Source: Rhizobium bangladeshense (GTDB lineage: Bacteria > Pseudomonadota > Alphaproteobacteria > Rhizobiales > Rhizobiaceae). Taken from it: a DNA stretch of 64,000 nt. The position numbers and the translations under genes were made by a program. The notes under the pieces were generated by a model. It was given only the letters and a program-made list of their open reading frames with translations, was not told the origin of the DNA and made no database searches. How positions within the stretch are numbered: position 1 is the stretch's first letter; every line of letters begins with the position of its first letter. Location of the stretch: NCBI RefSeq assembly GCF_017357245.1, contig NZ_CP071612.1, positions 933,001 to 997,000 on the forward strand, read 5' to 3'. Positions 36,516 to 44,991 of this stretch are shown one piece after another.

Positions 36516-37799
36516 ATGAGAAAGCTTTTGGCGGCTGTTTTGACCGTGACGCTCGCCGTTTCGGCGCCGCTGGCGGCTCTTGCCGGCAGCGCCTCGCTGA
36601 TCCTCGATGCCCGCACCGGCAAGGTCCTGGCGTCCGAAAACGCCGACACGCTGAACCATCCGGCCTCGCTGACGAAGATGATGACGCTCTATCTCACCTT
36701 TGAGGCGCTGAAACGCGGCAAGATCGCCTGGGATACGCCGATCAAAATGTCGAAATACGCGGCCGCCCGGCCGCCGACCAAGCTCGGCGTCAAGGCGGGC
36801 GGCACCATCACGGTGCGCGAGGCGGTCTATGGCATGATCGTCAAATCCGCCAATGATGCCGCTGCCGCCATGGGCGAGAAGCTCGGCGGTTCGGAGAGCG
36901 GCTTTGCCCGGATGATGACCGCCAAAGCCCGCCAGCTCGGCATGAGCCGCACCGTCTTCGCCAATGCATCGGGCCTGCCGAACAGCAGTCAGGTGACGAC
37001 GGCGCGTGACATGTCGACGCTCGCCGTGGCGCTGATGAGGAATTATCCCAATGAATACCGGCTGTTCTCGATGGCAAGCTTCAATTTCCGCGGCAAGACT
37101 GTGCGCGGCCACAACAATCTCATGTACCGCTACCAGGGCATGGACGGCATCAAGACGGGATATACCAACGCCTCCGGCTTCAACCTCGTCAGCGCCGTCA
37201 GGGACGGCAACCGCCGCGTCGTCGGTGTCGTGCTCGGCGGTCGCACCGCCCGCAGCCGCGACGCCAAGATGGAAGCGCTGCTCGACCGCTATCTCGGCCG
37301 TGCCTCGTCATCAGGCGGCGCCAGGCTGATGGCGAGCGTCGGCGCCAGGGAGCCGGTCGAAGTCGCTTCCGCCGCCGATGCTTCCGATGTTCCGGTGCCG
37401 CTGAACGCACCGCGACCGGACGAAGATCTCGCAGCGAAGAGCCTGGCTTATGCCGACGACGCCGTCGTGCCGCTGGAACGCCCGACCGCCATGGACGAGA
37501 TCCTCGCCGCCGGCAAGACCGTCAAGACTCCGGCCGAGAAATCCGACGGAACCTGGCAGATCCAGATATCGGCCGCGCCGAGCGCCGATGCGGCGCGTGC
37601 GCTTCTCGCCCAGGCGCAGTCGGAGGCCGGAGCACCGCTCCTTGCCGCTTCGCCCCATACCGAAGCGGTCGGCCAGGGGGCGAACAGGATCTATCGCGCC
37701 CGCTTCGTCGGTTTCGCCAGCAGGGACGCCGCCGTCTCCGCGTGCGATGCGCTGAAGCAGCGTTCCTATGACTGCATGCTGCTGCCCGATCACGGCTGA
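36516..37799 (+). CDS. D-alanyl-D-alanine carboxypeptidase with SPOR domain
   Basis: A 427-residue penicillin-binding protein of the DacA/DacF type. The ATG at 36516 follows GGGGGAA and opens a signal peptide (MRKLLAAVLTVTLAVSAPLA, then ALAG). Catalytic motifs are SLTK (about residue 54), SAND (about 111) and KTG (about 214) in MDGIKTGYTNASGFNLV. A linker rich in Ala and Pro leads to a C-terminal SPOR domain (about 345-427, WQIQISAAPSADAARALLAQ), which binds denuded glycan at the division site. It trims the peptidoglycan pentapeptide in the periplasm. The frame extends upstream to 36348 without meaning. Confidence 0.92.
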   Translation: MRKLLAAVLTVTLAVSAPLAALAGSASLILDARTGKVLASENADTLNHPASLTKMMTLYLTFEALKRGKIAWDTPIKMSKYAAARPPTKLGVKAGGTITVREAVYGMIVKSANDAAAAMGEKLGGSESGFARMMTAKARQLGMSRTVFANASGLPNSSQVTTARDMSTLAVALMRNYPNEYRLFSMASFNFRGKTVRGHNNLMYRYQGMDGIKTGYTNASGFNLVSAVRDGNRRVVGVVLGGRTARSRDAKMEALLDRYLGRASSSGGARLMASVGAREPVEVASAADASDVPVPLNAPRPDEDLAAKSLAYADDAVVPLERPTAMDEILAAGKTVKTPAEKSDGTWQIQISAAPSADAARALLAQAQSEAGAPLLAASPHTEAVGQGANRIYRARFVGFASRDAAVSACDALKQRSYDCMLLPDHG

Positions 37800-37875
37800 T
37801 CGCAGCAGCATCATATTCCACTCTGGACAAGCAGCGGGAATCAGCGTCTCCTCCCTAAACAAAAGGAGAACGTTC

Positions 37876-38184
37876 ATGTTGCGCCGTCTTGCCGAACAGT
37901 TCGAAATCTCATCCTCTGTCCATGTCGCTGCCAACAACATCGAACGCGACGCCGACTGGTACCTGCTGAAGCTCCAGGAAGAAATGGGTGAGTTGACTCA
38001 GGCATGGAACCGCCTGACCGGCCGCGGCCGTGCGAAGGGCCGCTCTCCTGAAGACATGCAGCGGGATTTGGCCGATGAGACCGCCGATGTTCTCGGCCAT
38101 CTTCTGCTGTTTGCCCGCCACAATGACCTAGACCTTGCCGCGGCGATCGAAAGGAAGTGGCGGTTTCAGCCGCAGAGCAGGTAA
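37876..38184 (+). CDS. MazG-like nucleotide pyrophosphohydrolase domain protein
   Basis: A 102-residue all-helical protein. Starting at ATG 37876 (AGGAGAA upstream), it has the E-x2-E and E-x3-D metal motifs of the MazG/dUTPase-like fold: KLQEEMGELTQAWNRL and DLADETADVLGHLLLFA. It could hydrolyse non-canonical nucleoside triphosphates. The length is short for MazG but usual for single-domain relatives. It stands between the carboxypeptidase gene and pit. Confidence 0.8.
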   Translation: MLRRLAEQFEISSSVHVAANNIERDADWYLLKLQEEMGELTQAWNRLTGRGRAKGRSPEDMQRDLADETADVLGHLLLFARHNDLDLAAAIERKWRFQPQSR

Positions 38185-38214
38185 GAAGTCGGCCATCTCG
38201 CTGCAGGATCGGCG

Positions 38215-39228
38215 TTAGAAAATTTGGCTCAACAGCGTCACAAGCCAAAATGAAATCGCCGAAATCAACGCCGCAGCCGGAAGGGTGACAATCCACGCGA
38301 CCACGATGTTGCCGGCGAGCCCCCATCGCACGGCGGATAGGCGTCTTGCGGCGCCGACGCCGATGATGGCCCCGGTAATGGTGTGGGTGGTGGAAACGGG
38401 GATGCCGAGCCATGTGGCGCCGAAGAGGGTCAAGGCGCCGCCCGTTTCGGCGCAGAAGCCTTGCATTGGGTTCAGCCTGGTGATCTTCGACCCCATCGTA
38501 TGGACGATGCGCCACCCGCCGAACAAGGTGCCGAGCGCCATCGCAGCCTGGCACGAAATCACCACCCAGAACGGCACATGAAAGCTGCCGCCGAGATAGC
38601 CCTGCGAATAGAGAAGCACCGCAATGATGCCCATGGTCTTCTGGGCGTCATTGCCGCCATGGCCGAGCGAATAGAGCGACGCCGACACGAATTGCAGGAA
38701 GCGAAACGATCGGTCGACGGCGAAGGGCGTCTGCCGGACGAAGGTCCAGGTGACCGCCAGGACGAGGAACAGGGCTAAAAGGAAGCCGATCATCGGCGAC
38801 ATGACGATTGCGCCGGCGGTTTTCAGAAGACCGCTCCAGACAATCGAGCTCAACCCGGTTTTGGCAAGTCCCGCGCCGACCAGGCCGCCGACCAGCGCAT
38901 GCGAGGAACTGGAGGGAATGCCGAAGATCCAGGTCACGACGTTCCAGACGATAGCGCCCATCAGGGCCGCGAAAATCACTTGCGGCGTGACGATCGCCGG
39001 ATCGATGATACCGGTTCCAAGCGTCTCCGCCACATGGAGCCCGAAGAACAGGAAGGCAATGAAATTGAAAAAGGCCGCCCAGAAGACCGCATATTGCGGC
39101 CTCAGAACTCGTGTCGAGACGATTGTCGCGATCGAATTCGCCGCATCATGCAGGCCGTTGAGAAAATCGAAGAGCAGGGCGACGCCGATAAGGCCGATGA
39201 GGAGCGGGAAGGCGAGGGCGGCATCCAT
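38215..39228 (-). CDS. pit: low-affinity inorganic phosphate transporter Pit
   Basis: A 337-residue inner-membrane phosphate permease of the PiT family with about ten helices. The duplicated signature is visible as FDFLNGLHDAANSIATIVST near residue 20 (N-G-x-H-D-A-A-N) and SLGHGGNDAQKTMGIIAVLL near 190 (G-x-N-D-A-Q-K). The conserved G-[ST]-P/S-type loops include IPSSSSHALVGGLVG and IPVSTTHTITGAIIG. Its start overlaps the stop of the upstream DUF47 gene by one base, the orfA-pit order known from Sinorhizobium meliloti. In that species the operon responds to PhoB; a Pho box is seen upstream here. Confidence 0.93.
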   Translation of the reverse strand: MDAALAFPLLIGLIGVALLFDFLNGLHDAANSIATIVSTRVLRPQYAVFWAAFFNFIAFLFFGLHVAETLGTGIIDPAIVTPQVIFAALMGAIVWNVVTWIFGIPSSSSHALVGGLVGAGLAKTGLSSIVWSGLLKTAGAIVMSPMIGFLLALFLVLAVTWTFVRQTPFAVDRSFRFLQFVSASLYSLGHGGNDAQKTMGIIAVLLYSQGYLGGSFHVPFWVVISCQAAMALGTLFGGWRIVHTMGSKITRLNPMQGFCAETGGALTLFGATWLGIPVSTTHTITGAIIGVGAARRLSAVRWGLAGNIVVAWIVTLPAAALISAISFWLVTLLSQIF

Positions 39229-39869
39229 CAGACATTCTCGATCACGATGCCGCTGATCTCGTTGGCGACGTCCTCGAATCGGTCGACCACCTTTTCCAGC
39301 TCGCCATAGATCTCGCTGCCGATCAAATAGCCCATCGGATTATTCGAGCCATGCCGGCGAAACAGATCCTTGAGGCCATGCTCGTGCAGTTCGTCGGAGC
39401 GGCCCTCCACGCGGGTCACCTGCTCGACGATTGCCGAAAGACGCGGAGCATTGGCATTTATGCGATTGAGCAGCGGAATGGCCTCGGCAATGAGGTTGGC
39501 GGCCTCGACGACGATCTTGCCCATCTCGCGCATGCCCGGATCGAAGCTGGTCTGCTCGAAGAGGCGGATGGTCTTGACGGTCTTGTGCATCATGTCGATC
39601 GCATCATCCATGGATTGAATGAGATCCTTGATGTCTCCACGATCGAAAGGCGTGATGAAGCTTCGCCGGACGGCCTGCATGACTTCGCGCGTAATATCGT
39701 CGGCCTGGTCTTCCAACCGCACGATCTTCTCGCATTGATGCTCGATCTCGGTGCCCGACAACAGCCGGTCCAAGGCTTGCGCGGCTTCGACGATCGTTCT
39801 CGAATGCTGTTCGAAGAGTACAAAGAACCGGTCTTCGCGCGGCATCAACTTTCGAAACCAACCAAGCAT
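39228..39869 (-). CDS. DUF47 (PhoU-like) Pit accessory protein
   Basis: A 213-residue helical cytoplasmic protein of the DUF47 family (Pit accessory, OrfA in Sinorhizobium). Visible PhoU-like parts are FFVLFEQHSRTIVEAAQALD, CEKIVRLEDQADDITREVMQ, FITPFDRGDIKDLIQSMDDA and a C-terminal region ending VVDRFEDVANEISGIVIENV. The E-x3-D repeats bind metals in PhoU proteins. It is translated just before pit and probably tunes the permease. Confidence 0.9.
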   Translation of the reverse strand: MLGWFRKLMPREDRFFVLFEQHSRTIVEAAQALDRLLSGTEIEHQCEKIVRLEDQADDITREVMQAVRRSFITPFDRGDIKDLIQSMDDAIDMMHKTVKTIRLFEQTSFDPGMREMGKIVVEAANLIAEAIPLLNRINANAPRLSAIVEQVTRVEGRSDELHEHGLKDLFRRHGSNNPMGYLIGSEIYGELEKVVDRFEDVANEISGIVIENV

Positions 39870-39978
39870 GAGGACCTCGCGTTTCTTGGCCTGCGCTGTG
39901 GACAGCGAAAGCGGCCGCCGTCCGTCACGGCCCTCCTAAACCCTATCTCCTTGAAGAGATAGGGCCGGATTGAACTTT

Positions 39979-39996
39979 ATGACAGATTTGTGACAA
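39979..39996 (-). promoter_or_regulatory. Pho box upstream of the DUF47-pit operon
   Basis: On the minus strand the sequence reads TTGTCACAAATCTGTCAT: two CTGTCAT-like half-sites offset by 11 bases. It lies 110 bases upstream of the DUF47 start. In S. meliloti PhoB is reported to repress this operon when phosphate is low, so this site is likely a PhoB target. An 8-bp hairpin (CCTATCTC/GAGATAGG, about 39942-39963) lies between it and the gene. Confidence 0.7.
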
Positions 39997-40096
39997 CGTT
40001 GCCGCATGGCCTCAGCCGCCGTCACGCCGATGCGCGGTGCTGAATTGAGTGACAAGAGGATCAGGGTGTGCGCGGTTCAGACGCAGATACGGAAGC

Positions 40097-40588
40097 TCAG
40101 CCGACCCTGTACCGGTAGAACTTGCTGTCCACCGCCATCAGCGGGAAGGAGCGGGGCAGGGCGTTCTTGGCGATCTCGGTAAAGCCGTTCTTTTCGTAGA
40201 AGCGATGGGCGGCGACGAATTTGTCGGTCGTCCCGAGAAAGATGTCGGCGAGGCCGACCGCCCTGGCATGGGCGAACATCCGCTCGAGAAGCCGTGCCGC
40301 CACCCCATGCTCGCTGCCGCGGACTTCGGCGGCGACAAACATTTTGCGCAGCGCCGCCTGCCTGTTGCCGATATCCTTCAGCCCGAGCGTGCCGACGATG
40401 GCGCCGTCCTTGACGGCAACCCAGAACTGGCCTTTGCCGGACTGGTAGAAATCCGGAATGACCCTGAGATCCGGCTGCGCATCGGCTGATATGTCGATGC
40501 CGAACTCCTCGCGCTGGATCGGCAGGATCACCGAAAGCACGTCATCGGCGTCGCCATCGGCAAAGGGTCTGATTTCGATCTCCGCCAT
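40097..40588 (-). CDS. GNAT family N-acetyltransferase
   Basis: A 163-residue acetyltransferase. The start at ATG 40588 follows GGAGGAA; the longer frame to 40693 overlaps tldD and is ignored. The acetyl-CoA motif A is seen as KMFVAAEVRGSEHGVAARLL (residues about 80-100), with the R/Q-x-x-G-x-G/A form changed to R-G-S-E-H-G-V-A. A FYEKNGF segment near 130 is typical of motif B. The substrate is unknown. It follows tldD by 14 bases, so both lie in one transcript. Confidence 0.85.
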   Translation of the reverse strand: MAEIEIRPFADGDADDVLSVILPIQREEFGIDISADAQPDLRVIPDFYQSGKGQFWVAVKDGAIVGTLGLKDIGNRQAALRKMFVAAEVRGSEHGVAARLLERMFAHARAVGLADIFLGTTDKFVAAHRFYEKNGFTEIAKNALPRSFPLMAVDSKFYRYRVG

Positions 40589-40602
40589 CAGTTCCTCCCG
40601 CC

Positions 40603-42018
40603 TCAGGTCTGCGTGCCGCCGACCGTCACCTGATCCATGCGCAGATGCGGCTGACCGACGCCGACCGGCACCCACTGGCCGGCCTTGCCGCAATTGCCGA
40701 TGCCGGTGTCGAGCTTCATGTCGTTGCCGATCATCGACACCCGCTTCATCGCGTCCGGCCCGTTGCCGATCAGCATGGCGCCCTTGATGGGCGCGCCGAT
40801 CTTGCCGTTCTCGATCAGATAGGCCTCGGTGCAGCCGAAAACGAACTTGCCCGAGGTGATGTCGACCTGGCCGCCGCCGAAGGAGACGGCATAGATGCCC
40901 TTCTTCACCGAGGCGATGATTTCATCAGGCGTCTTGTCGCCGCCGAGCATATAGGTGTTGGTCATGCGCGGCATCGGCACATGGGCATAGCCCTGACGGC
41001 GGCCGTTGCCCGTGGGCGCCATGCCCATCAGCCTGGCATTCTGCCGATCCTGCATATAGCCGACGAGCTTGCCGTTCTCGATCAGCACGTTATAGCCGGA
41101 CGGCGTGCCCTCATCGTCGATGGTGATCGAGCCGCGGCGGTTGTCGATCGTGCCGTCGTCGACGACGGTAACGCCGGGCGCAGCGACGACCTGGCCGAGA
41201 AGGCCGGCAAAGGCCGACGTTTTCTTGCGGTTGAAATCGCCCTCCAGCCCGTGACCAACCGCCTCGTGCAGCATCACGCCCGGCCAGCCGGAACCAAGAA
41301 CGACATCCATCGTGCCCGCCGGCGCGTCGATCGCCTCCAGGTTGACGAGCGCCTGGCGCAGCGCTTCGTCGGCGCCGTACTGCCAGCTGCCCTCGGCAAT
41401 GAAATCGCCGAAGCCAATGCGCCCGCCGCTGCCGTAGGACCCGCTCTCCTGCCGCTCGCCTTCGCCGACCACGACGGAGATGTTGATACGCGTCATCGGC
41501 CGGATGTCGCGCACGCGATGGCCGTCGGCGCGCAGGATGTCGACGACCTGCCAGCTCGCTGCGACCGAGGCCGTCACCTGCCGAACCTTGTCGTTCTTGC
41601 CCCTGAGATAGGCGTCTATGTCCTGCAGGACCTTGACCTTCTCCTCGAAGCTCGGCTGGCCGATCGGGTTCTGGTCGCCGTAGAATTTCTTGTTGGTGCC
41701 CTGGGGAGCGGCGGCATAGGTGCCGGAATAGCCGCGCGTCACCGCGCCCACCGCATCGGCCGCCCGTTTCAGCGCCGCCACCGAAAGATCGCCGGCATGG
41801 GCATAACCCACAGCTTCGCCGGCAACGGCACGAAGCCCGAAGCCCTGTTCGGTGTTGAAGCTGCCGCCCTTCAGCCGGCCATTATCGAAAGTCAGCGCTT
41901 CGGCCTGCGCATGCTCGATGAACAGCTCGCCGTCATCGGCGCCGGTGAGGGCCTCGGCGACGAGGCCGCGCATCGTGGCTTCGTCGGCGTCGAAAAGCGT
42001 CAGGAGATCGGTGGTCAT
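40603..42018 (-). CDS. tldD: metalloprotease TldD
   Basis: A 471-residue zinc metallopeptidase, half of the TldD/TldE pair that degrades unfolded peptides and matures some ribosomal peptides. The H-E-x3-H metal site is visible as VMLHEAVGHGLEGDFNRKKT near residue 255, with SAFAGLLGQ following. The C-terminal CTEAYLIENGKIGAPIKGAM and DTGIGNCGKAGQWVPVGVGQ are typical. GGAG 7 bases upstream supports the ATG at 42018. Its usual partner TldE (PmbA) is not in the window. Confidence 0.95.
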   Translation of the reverse strand: MTTDLLTLFDADEATMRGLVAEALTGADDGELFIEHAQAEALTFDNGRLKGGSFNTEQGFGLRAVAGEAVGYAHAGDLSVAALKRAADAVGAVTRGYSGTYAAAPQGTNKKFYGDQNPIGQPSFEEKVKVLQDIDAYLRGKNDKVRQVTASVAASWQVVDILRADGHRVRDIRPMTRINISVVVGEGERQESGSYGSGGRIGFGDFIAEGSWQYGADEALRQALVNLEAIDAPAGTMDVVLGSGWPGVMLHEAVGHGLEGDFNRKKTSAFAGLLGQVVAAPGVTVVDDGTIDNRRGSITIDDEGTPSGYNVLIENGKLVGYMQDRQNARLMGMAPTGNGRRQGYAHVPMPRMTNTYMLGGDKTPDEIIASVKKGIYAVSFGGGQVDITSGKFVFGCTEAYLIENGKIGAPIKGAMLIGNGPDAMKRVSMIGNDMKLDTGIGNCGKAGQWVPVGVGQPHLRMDQVTVGGTQT

Positions 42019-42235
42019 GATGGGCTCCAATGGGCATGCGTTAGGGAATGCGCTTATTCCCTAGATAGGGCTCCATATAACAAGGAGTGAAGCCCTCAAG
42101 GCGAATATTCTTTGTCGAGGGATGATCTCGGGAGGTGGGATGCGTCTCGAAGATGATGCAACCCGGTTGATCGCCTTGCGTGGAGTAGGCGACGCTAACC
42201 ACTCCGGCGGTAGGGCGTCGAGCGAGTTTTCCTTG

Positions 42236-42877
42236 TTAATGTGCGACTTGCGAGGCTGCCGACATCAACTCCTCGGAATTCGGTGCCGTGAATGTTTGGA
42301 GCCCAGCCTTCAGAACTTCAGTGAAGCTCCACCGTACGATGCCCTCCCGGTCGATCAGAAACTGACCGACAAGCTGCCCCTGGTCGGCGGTCATCATCTG
42401 CTGATCGGCTTCCGTAATTTGATATCCTTCCTTCTTGTTGAGAAATTCGGTCATTGCCCTCACGCCCACAGGCTCGGGCAACTCGCCCGGAAGAGTGAAC
42501 CGTATCGCCATGAGCGTGTCGATCCCGACCTCGTGTAAACCGAAGGCTTGGTGCGAAGCCCGTACCGGGTCGGAAGCAGCAAGAAGATCGGGCATCGGAT
42601 GGTAACGGAAATACAGGCGCGCGCGTTCGACCGGGGTGTTTACCACCGCCAGGGATTGGACGCCCTGCTCACGCAGCATCGGGTTGAGATATGCCATGGC
42701 CGCGACATGGCGGCGGCAGAACGGACAATGCAGGCCTCGAAACAAACCGATCAACAATGGACTGCGGCCGCGAAAATCATCAAGCGCGATCTTCCCCTCG
42801 CGCGAGATCGCATCAAACACAACGTTCGGGACCCGGTCGCCCGGTTGCAGCGGATGGTCGACATAGCGCGTGGACAT
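42236..42877 (-). CDS. peroxiredoxin-like thiol protein
   Basis: A 213-residue thioredoxin-fold protein of the AhpC/TSA type. From the ATG at 42877 (AAGGAGG just upstream) it reads MSTRYVDHPLQPGDRVPNVV. The active-site region is FRGLHCPFCRRHVAAMAYLN (residues about 53-73), with a CPFC motif instead of the PVCT of classical peroxiredoxins, so it may act as a thiol oxidoreductase or peroxidase. The C-terminal part contains QGQLVGQFLIDREGIVRWSF. It lies between tldD and the repeated ialB fragment, close to the accessory region. About 200 bases between it and tldD hold no gene. Confidence 0.75.
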   Translation of the reverse strand: MSTRYVDHPLQPGDRVPNVVFDAISREGKIALDDFRGRSPLLIGLFRGLHCPFCRRHVAAMAYLNPMLREQGVQSLAVVNTPVERARLYFRYHPMPDLLAASDPVRASHQAFGLHEVGIDTLMAIRFTLPGELPEPVGVRAMTEFLNKKEGYQITEADQQMMTADQGQLVGQFLIDREGIVRWSFTEVLKAGLQTFTAPNSEELMSAASQVAH

Positions 42878-43227
42878 GGACAACCTCCTTGCTCGGGGAT
42901 CAGTCGAGAAAAGGCGCCACGTTGAAGTGCTTCGAGGTCGAGATTGAGCGTTGCAAGGCCTGACCTCTCGTCTTACCGTACCGCCAGCATCCGATCCGAG
43001 AATGGTCCCACATTGGTCCGCAGGCAAGTGGTAAACAGCGTATCGTGAATTGAAAAAGTCCAGTTCCCACGAAGCCAACTTTTTAGCGGCATGGGGGGGC
43101 CCTAGCGGAAATGAAGTGGAATGAGCGGCAACATTCGCTCAAGTCGATAATTGGCCGACCTTTCTGCGAGAGGTTGGCCAGGAACGAAGAGGTTGCGGCA
43201 TATCACCTTCTCCCCGCACGCGGGCTC

Positions 43228-43424
43228 CGAAGGAGGGACCGAGACCAGTGGCTCGACCCCCGGTCAGTGCCGGCAAGCGGATGAGGGTGCGGATCCGCGT
43301 CAGGCCGCCGTTACCCTCACGGCAGCGCGTCAAAGCCTTCGGCGAAACCTTTGAGGTCGACGGGGATGCCGATGCCTTCTTCCGGGGTCTGGAAGACGAT
43401 GAAGGTCGCCTGGGCGCCGCTGCG
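43228..43424. repeat. left copy of the ialB 3'-end direct repeat
   Basis: From about 43228 this segment repeats 52976-53157 in the same orientation. Bases 43314-43424 match 53047-53157 at 109 of 111 positions; the part before is a looser match of an intergenic RIME-like fragment. The end at 43424 is abrupt. The gap from 42878 to 43227 shows no gene. Confidence 0.9.
43317..43424 (-). pseudogene. ialB 3' fragment (35 codons and stop)
   Basis: Read on the minus strand, this segment encodes the final 35 residues and TGA stop of IalB, from RSGAQATFIVFQTPEEGIGI to DALP. It is identical in amino acids to the intact gene at 53050-53688; the two base differences are synonymous (GCG/GCA alanine and AAA/AAG lysine). 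It has no start or 5' part, and it ends exactly where the epoxide hydrolase remnant begins. It is a non-functional duplicate marking a recombination junction. Confidence 0.92.
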
Positions 43425-43821
43425 CGGCCTGGCTGACTCTCCCGTCGGTCTGGCGGCCTGGCTCTACGACAAGATCGCCGACTGGGTTTATGAACGGGGA
43501 GATCCGGAGCGCGCCCTGGGCAAGGATGCAATCCTCGACAACATCACACTCTACTGGCTGACGAACACCGGCTCGTCGAGTGGTCGGATCTACTGGGAGA
43601 ATGCTTCCTCGGGCATCAAACTGACCCCCATCAAGGTGCCGGTCGCCGTCACGGTGTTCCCCGGAGAGGTTTACAACCCGCCGAAGAGGTGGCTGACTGA
43701 GGCCTATCCCAAACTGATCTACTACAATCGCGCGTCGAGGGGCGGGCACTTTGCAGCCTGGGAGGAGCCCGAAGTCTTCAGCGAAGAAATCCGGGCAGCA
43801 TTCAGAACTTTGCGGTCTTGA
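43425..43821 (+). pseudogene. epoxide hydrolase, C-terminal fragment
   Basis: Reading frame continuing from the ialB fragment into 132 residues of an EHN-type epoxide hydrolase C-terminus: GLADSPVGLAAWLYDKIADW, DAILDNITLYWLTNTGSSS, VPVAVTVFPGEVYNPPKRW and the catalytic-histidine region RASRGGHFAAWEEPEVFSEE. The N-terminal two-thirds, including the nucleophile, is absent, so the gene is dead. The frame from 43351 fuses antisense ialB to it; there is no reason to think this is translated. The lost part was removed at the junction with the ialB repeat. Confidence 0.85.
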
Positions 43822-43923
43822 ATGTCCGAGCTTGGCGGGAAAGTCTGAGACTGCTCCGACACGCCGTCGATCGTGACGCGACACTGAGGGCCTTGCGGGA
43901 GCCAAGTAGGGTTGTTTATGAAC

Positions 43924-44883
43924 CTAAGACCACGACCTTGCCGCAGAGCCAAATCTTGCGATCAGCAGGGCGAGTGTGGCGACGATCAGGAGGTAGGCCA
44001 GCACGGCCTGCCATGCGCCCATGGGAAAGCCAACCAGCAGCAGCGTATCATTGCCTCCCGGAATCAGGACCGCGCCTAGCCCCATGAGAAGGCCGCCGAG
44101 CATTCGCCTGATAATGTCGAGCCTGGTGGGACGTTTCAGGACGAAGCGACGATTCCGCAGGCGCGCTGAGACTAGGCTGCCGCCGAACATGCAGATGAAA
44201 ATCAGGATGCCGGCGACGGGGATCGAGAGAATTGACCCAATCGTCGTCGTAATCGAAAAGCGCGGAGCCAAGACTGAAATTACCGCCGATGTCATGCCGA
44301 TGGCGCACATCGCCAAGGTCAGCCGTTGGAAGTTCTTCCCGGAATTGAAGACGGAAAATCTCACCACCAGCAACGCCGCCAACGCAAGGATCAACAGTTG
44401 CAGGCCAATCGGTGGCGCTGCGCTGACGGGCATTTGATTTACATCGCCACCGATCAGGAATGCGAAGCAGAGAACCGCGAATACCCCGAGAAACGTAAAA
44501 CCGAAGTCGATATCGCCATTCCCGAAATGCCCCACCGAGCCAAAGATGCAGGCGCCGTTCACATAGATGCCGACCCCGAATACGCACGCTGCGGCAGCCA
44601 AGTAGATCACAGGTGCCCAGACATCCTGCATTGTCGGCGACGCCCCGAGAACTGTGTAGCCGATCGCAGCCCACAGCGCGCATTCGACCAGGGCCACAAA
44701 CCGGGCCGGCCTCTTCTGTTCAATGAGCTCTGTGGTCGCAATGACGGTACAAATCGACCCATGGTTCATCGCGAAGCCAAGCACGAAACTTAGTCCCCCG
44801 ATCATTGCTGTTGCCAGCCAAAGCCCGGCACCCGTGGCGACAGTGCTCAAGGACAAGACGTTCACGAGGAACTCCTTCCGCAA
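43924..44883 (-). CDS. YeeE/YedE-family membrane transporter (thiosulfate-type)
   Basis: A 319-residue polytopic protein, about nine helices. Two family repeats are visible: SFVLGFAMNHGSICTVIATT and VGIYVNGACIFGSVGHFGNG, each with the conserved cysteine (S-I-C-T and G-A-C-I-F-G) found in the thiosulfate importer TsuA. A related cysteine-free segment occurs in the second half (GGLLMGLGAVLIPGGNDTLL). It may import thiosulfate or another sulfur compound; this is an inference from the family. The start at 44883 has GGAG-like bases upstream. It lies inside the accessory region with no partner (SirA-like) gene beside it. Confidence 0.78.
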   Translation of the reverse strand: MRKEFLVNVLSLSTVATGAGLWLATAMIGGLSFVLGFAMNHGSICTVIATTELIEQKRPARFVALVECALWAAIGYTVLGASPTMQDVWAPVIYLAAAACVFGVGIYVNGACIFGSVGHFGNGDIDFGFTFLGVFAVLCFAFLIGGDVNQMPVSAAPPIGLQLLILALAALLVVRFSVFNSGKNFQRLTLAMCAIGMTSAVISVLAPRFSITTTIGSILSIPVAGILIFICMFGGSLVSARLRNRRFVLKRPTRLDIIRRMLGGLLMGLGAVLIPGGNDTLLLVGFPMGAWQAVLAYLLIVATLALLIARFGSAARSWS

Positions 44884-44991
44884 ACGGAATGTCTTTCACG
44901 ACCGTCTCAAAGACGACGCTCGCCAATTGACAGGCGAGGAAAGCCGTCCGGCGACGGCACACTTGCCCATTGCGCGACGACCGCGCACGCA

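Noticed and set aside
43351..43821. 156-codon frame joining antisense ialB to the epoxide hydrolase remnant
   Set aside because: The first part is antisense of ialB and the second lacks the catalytic N-terminus; it is a by-product of the junction rather than a gene.
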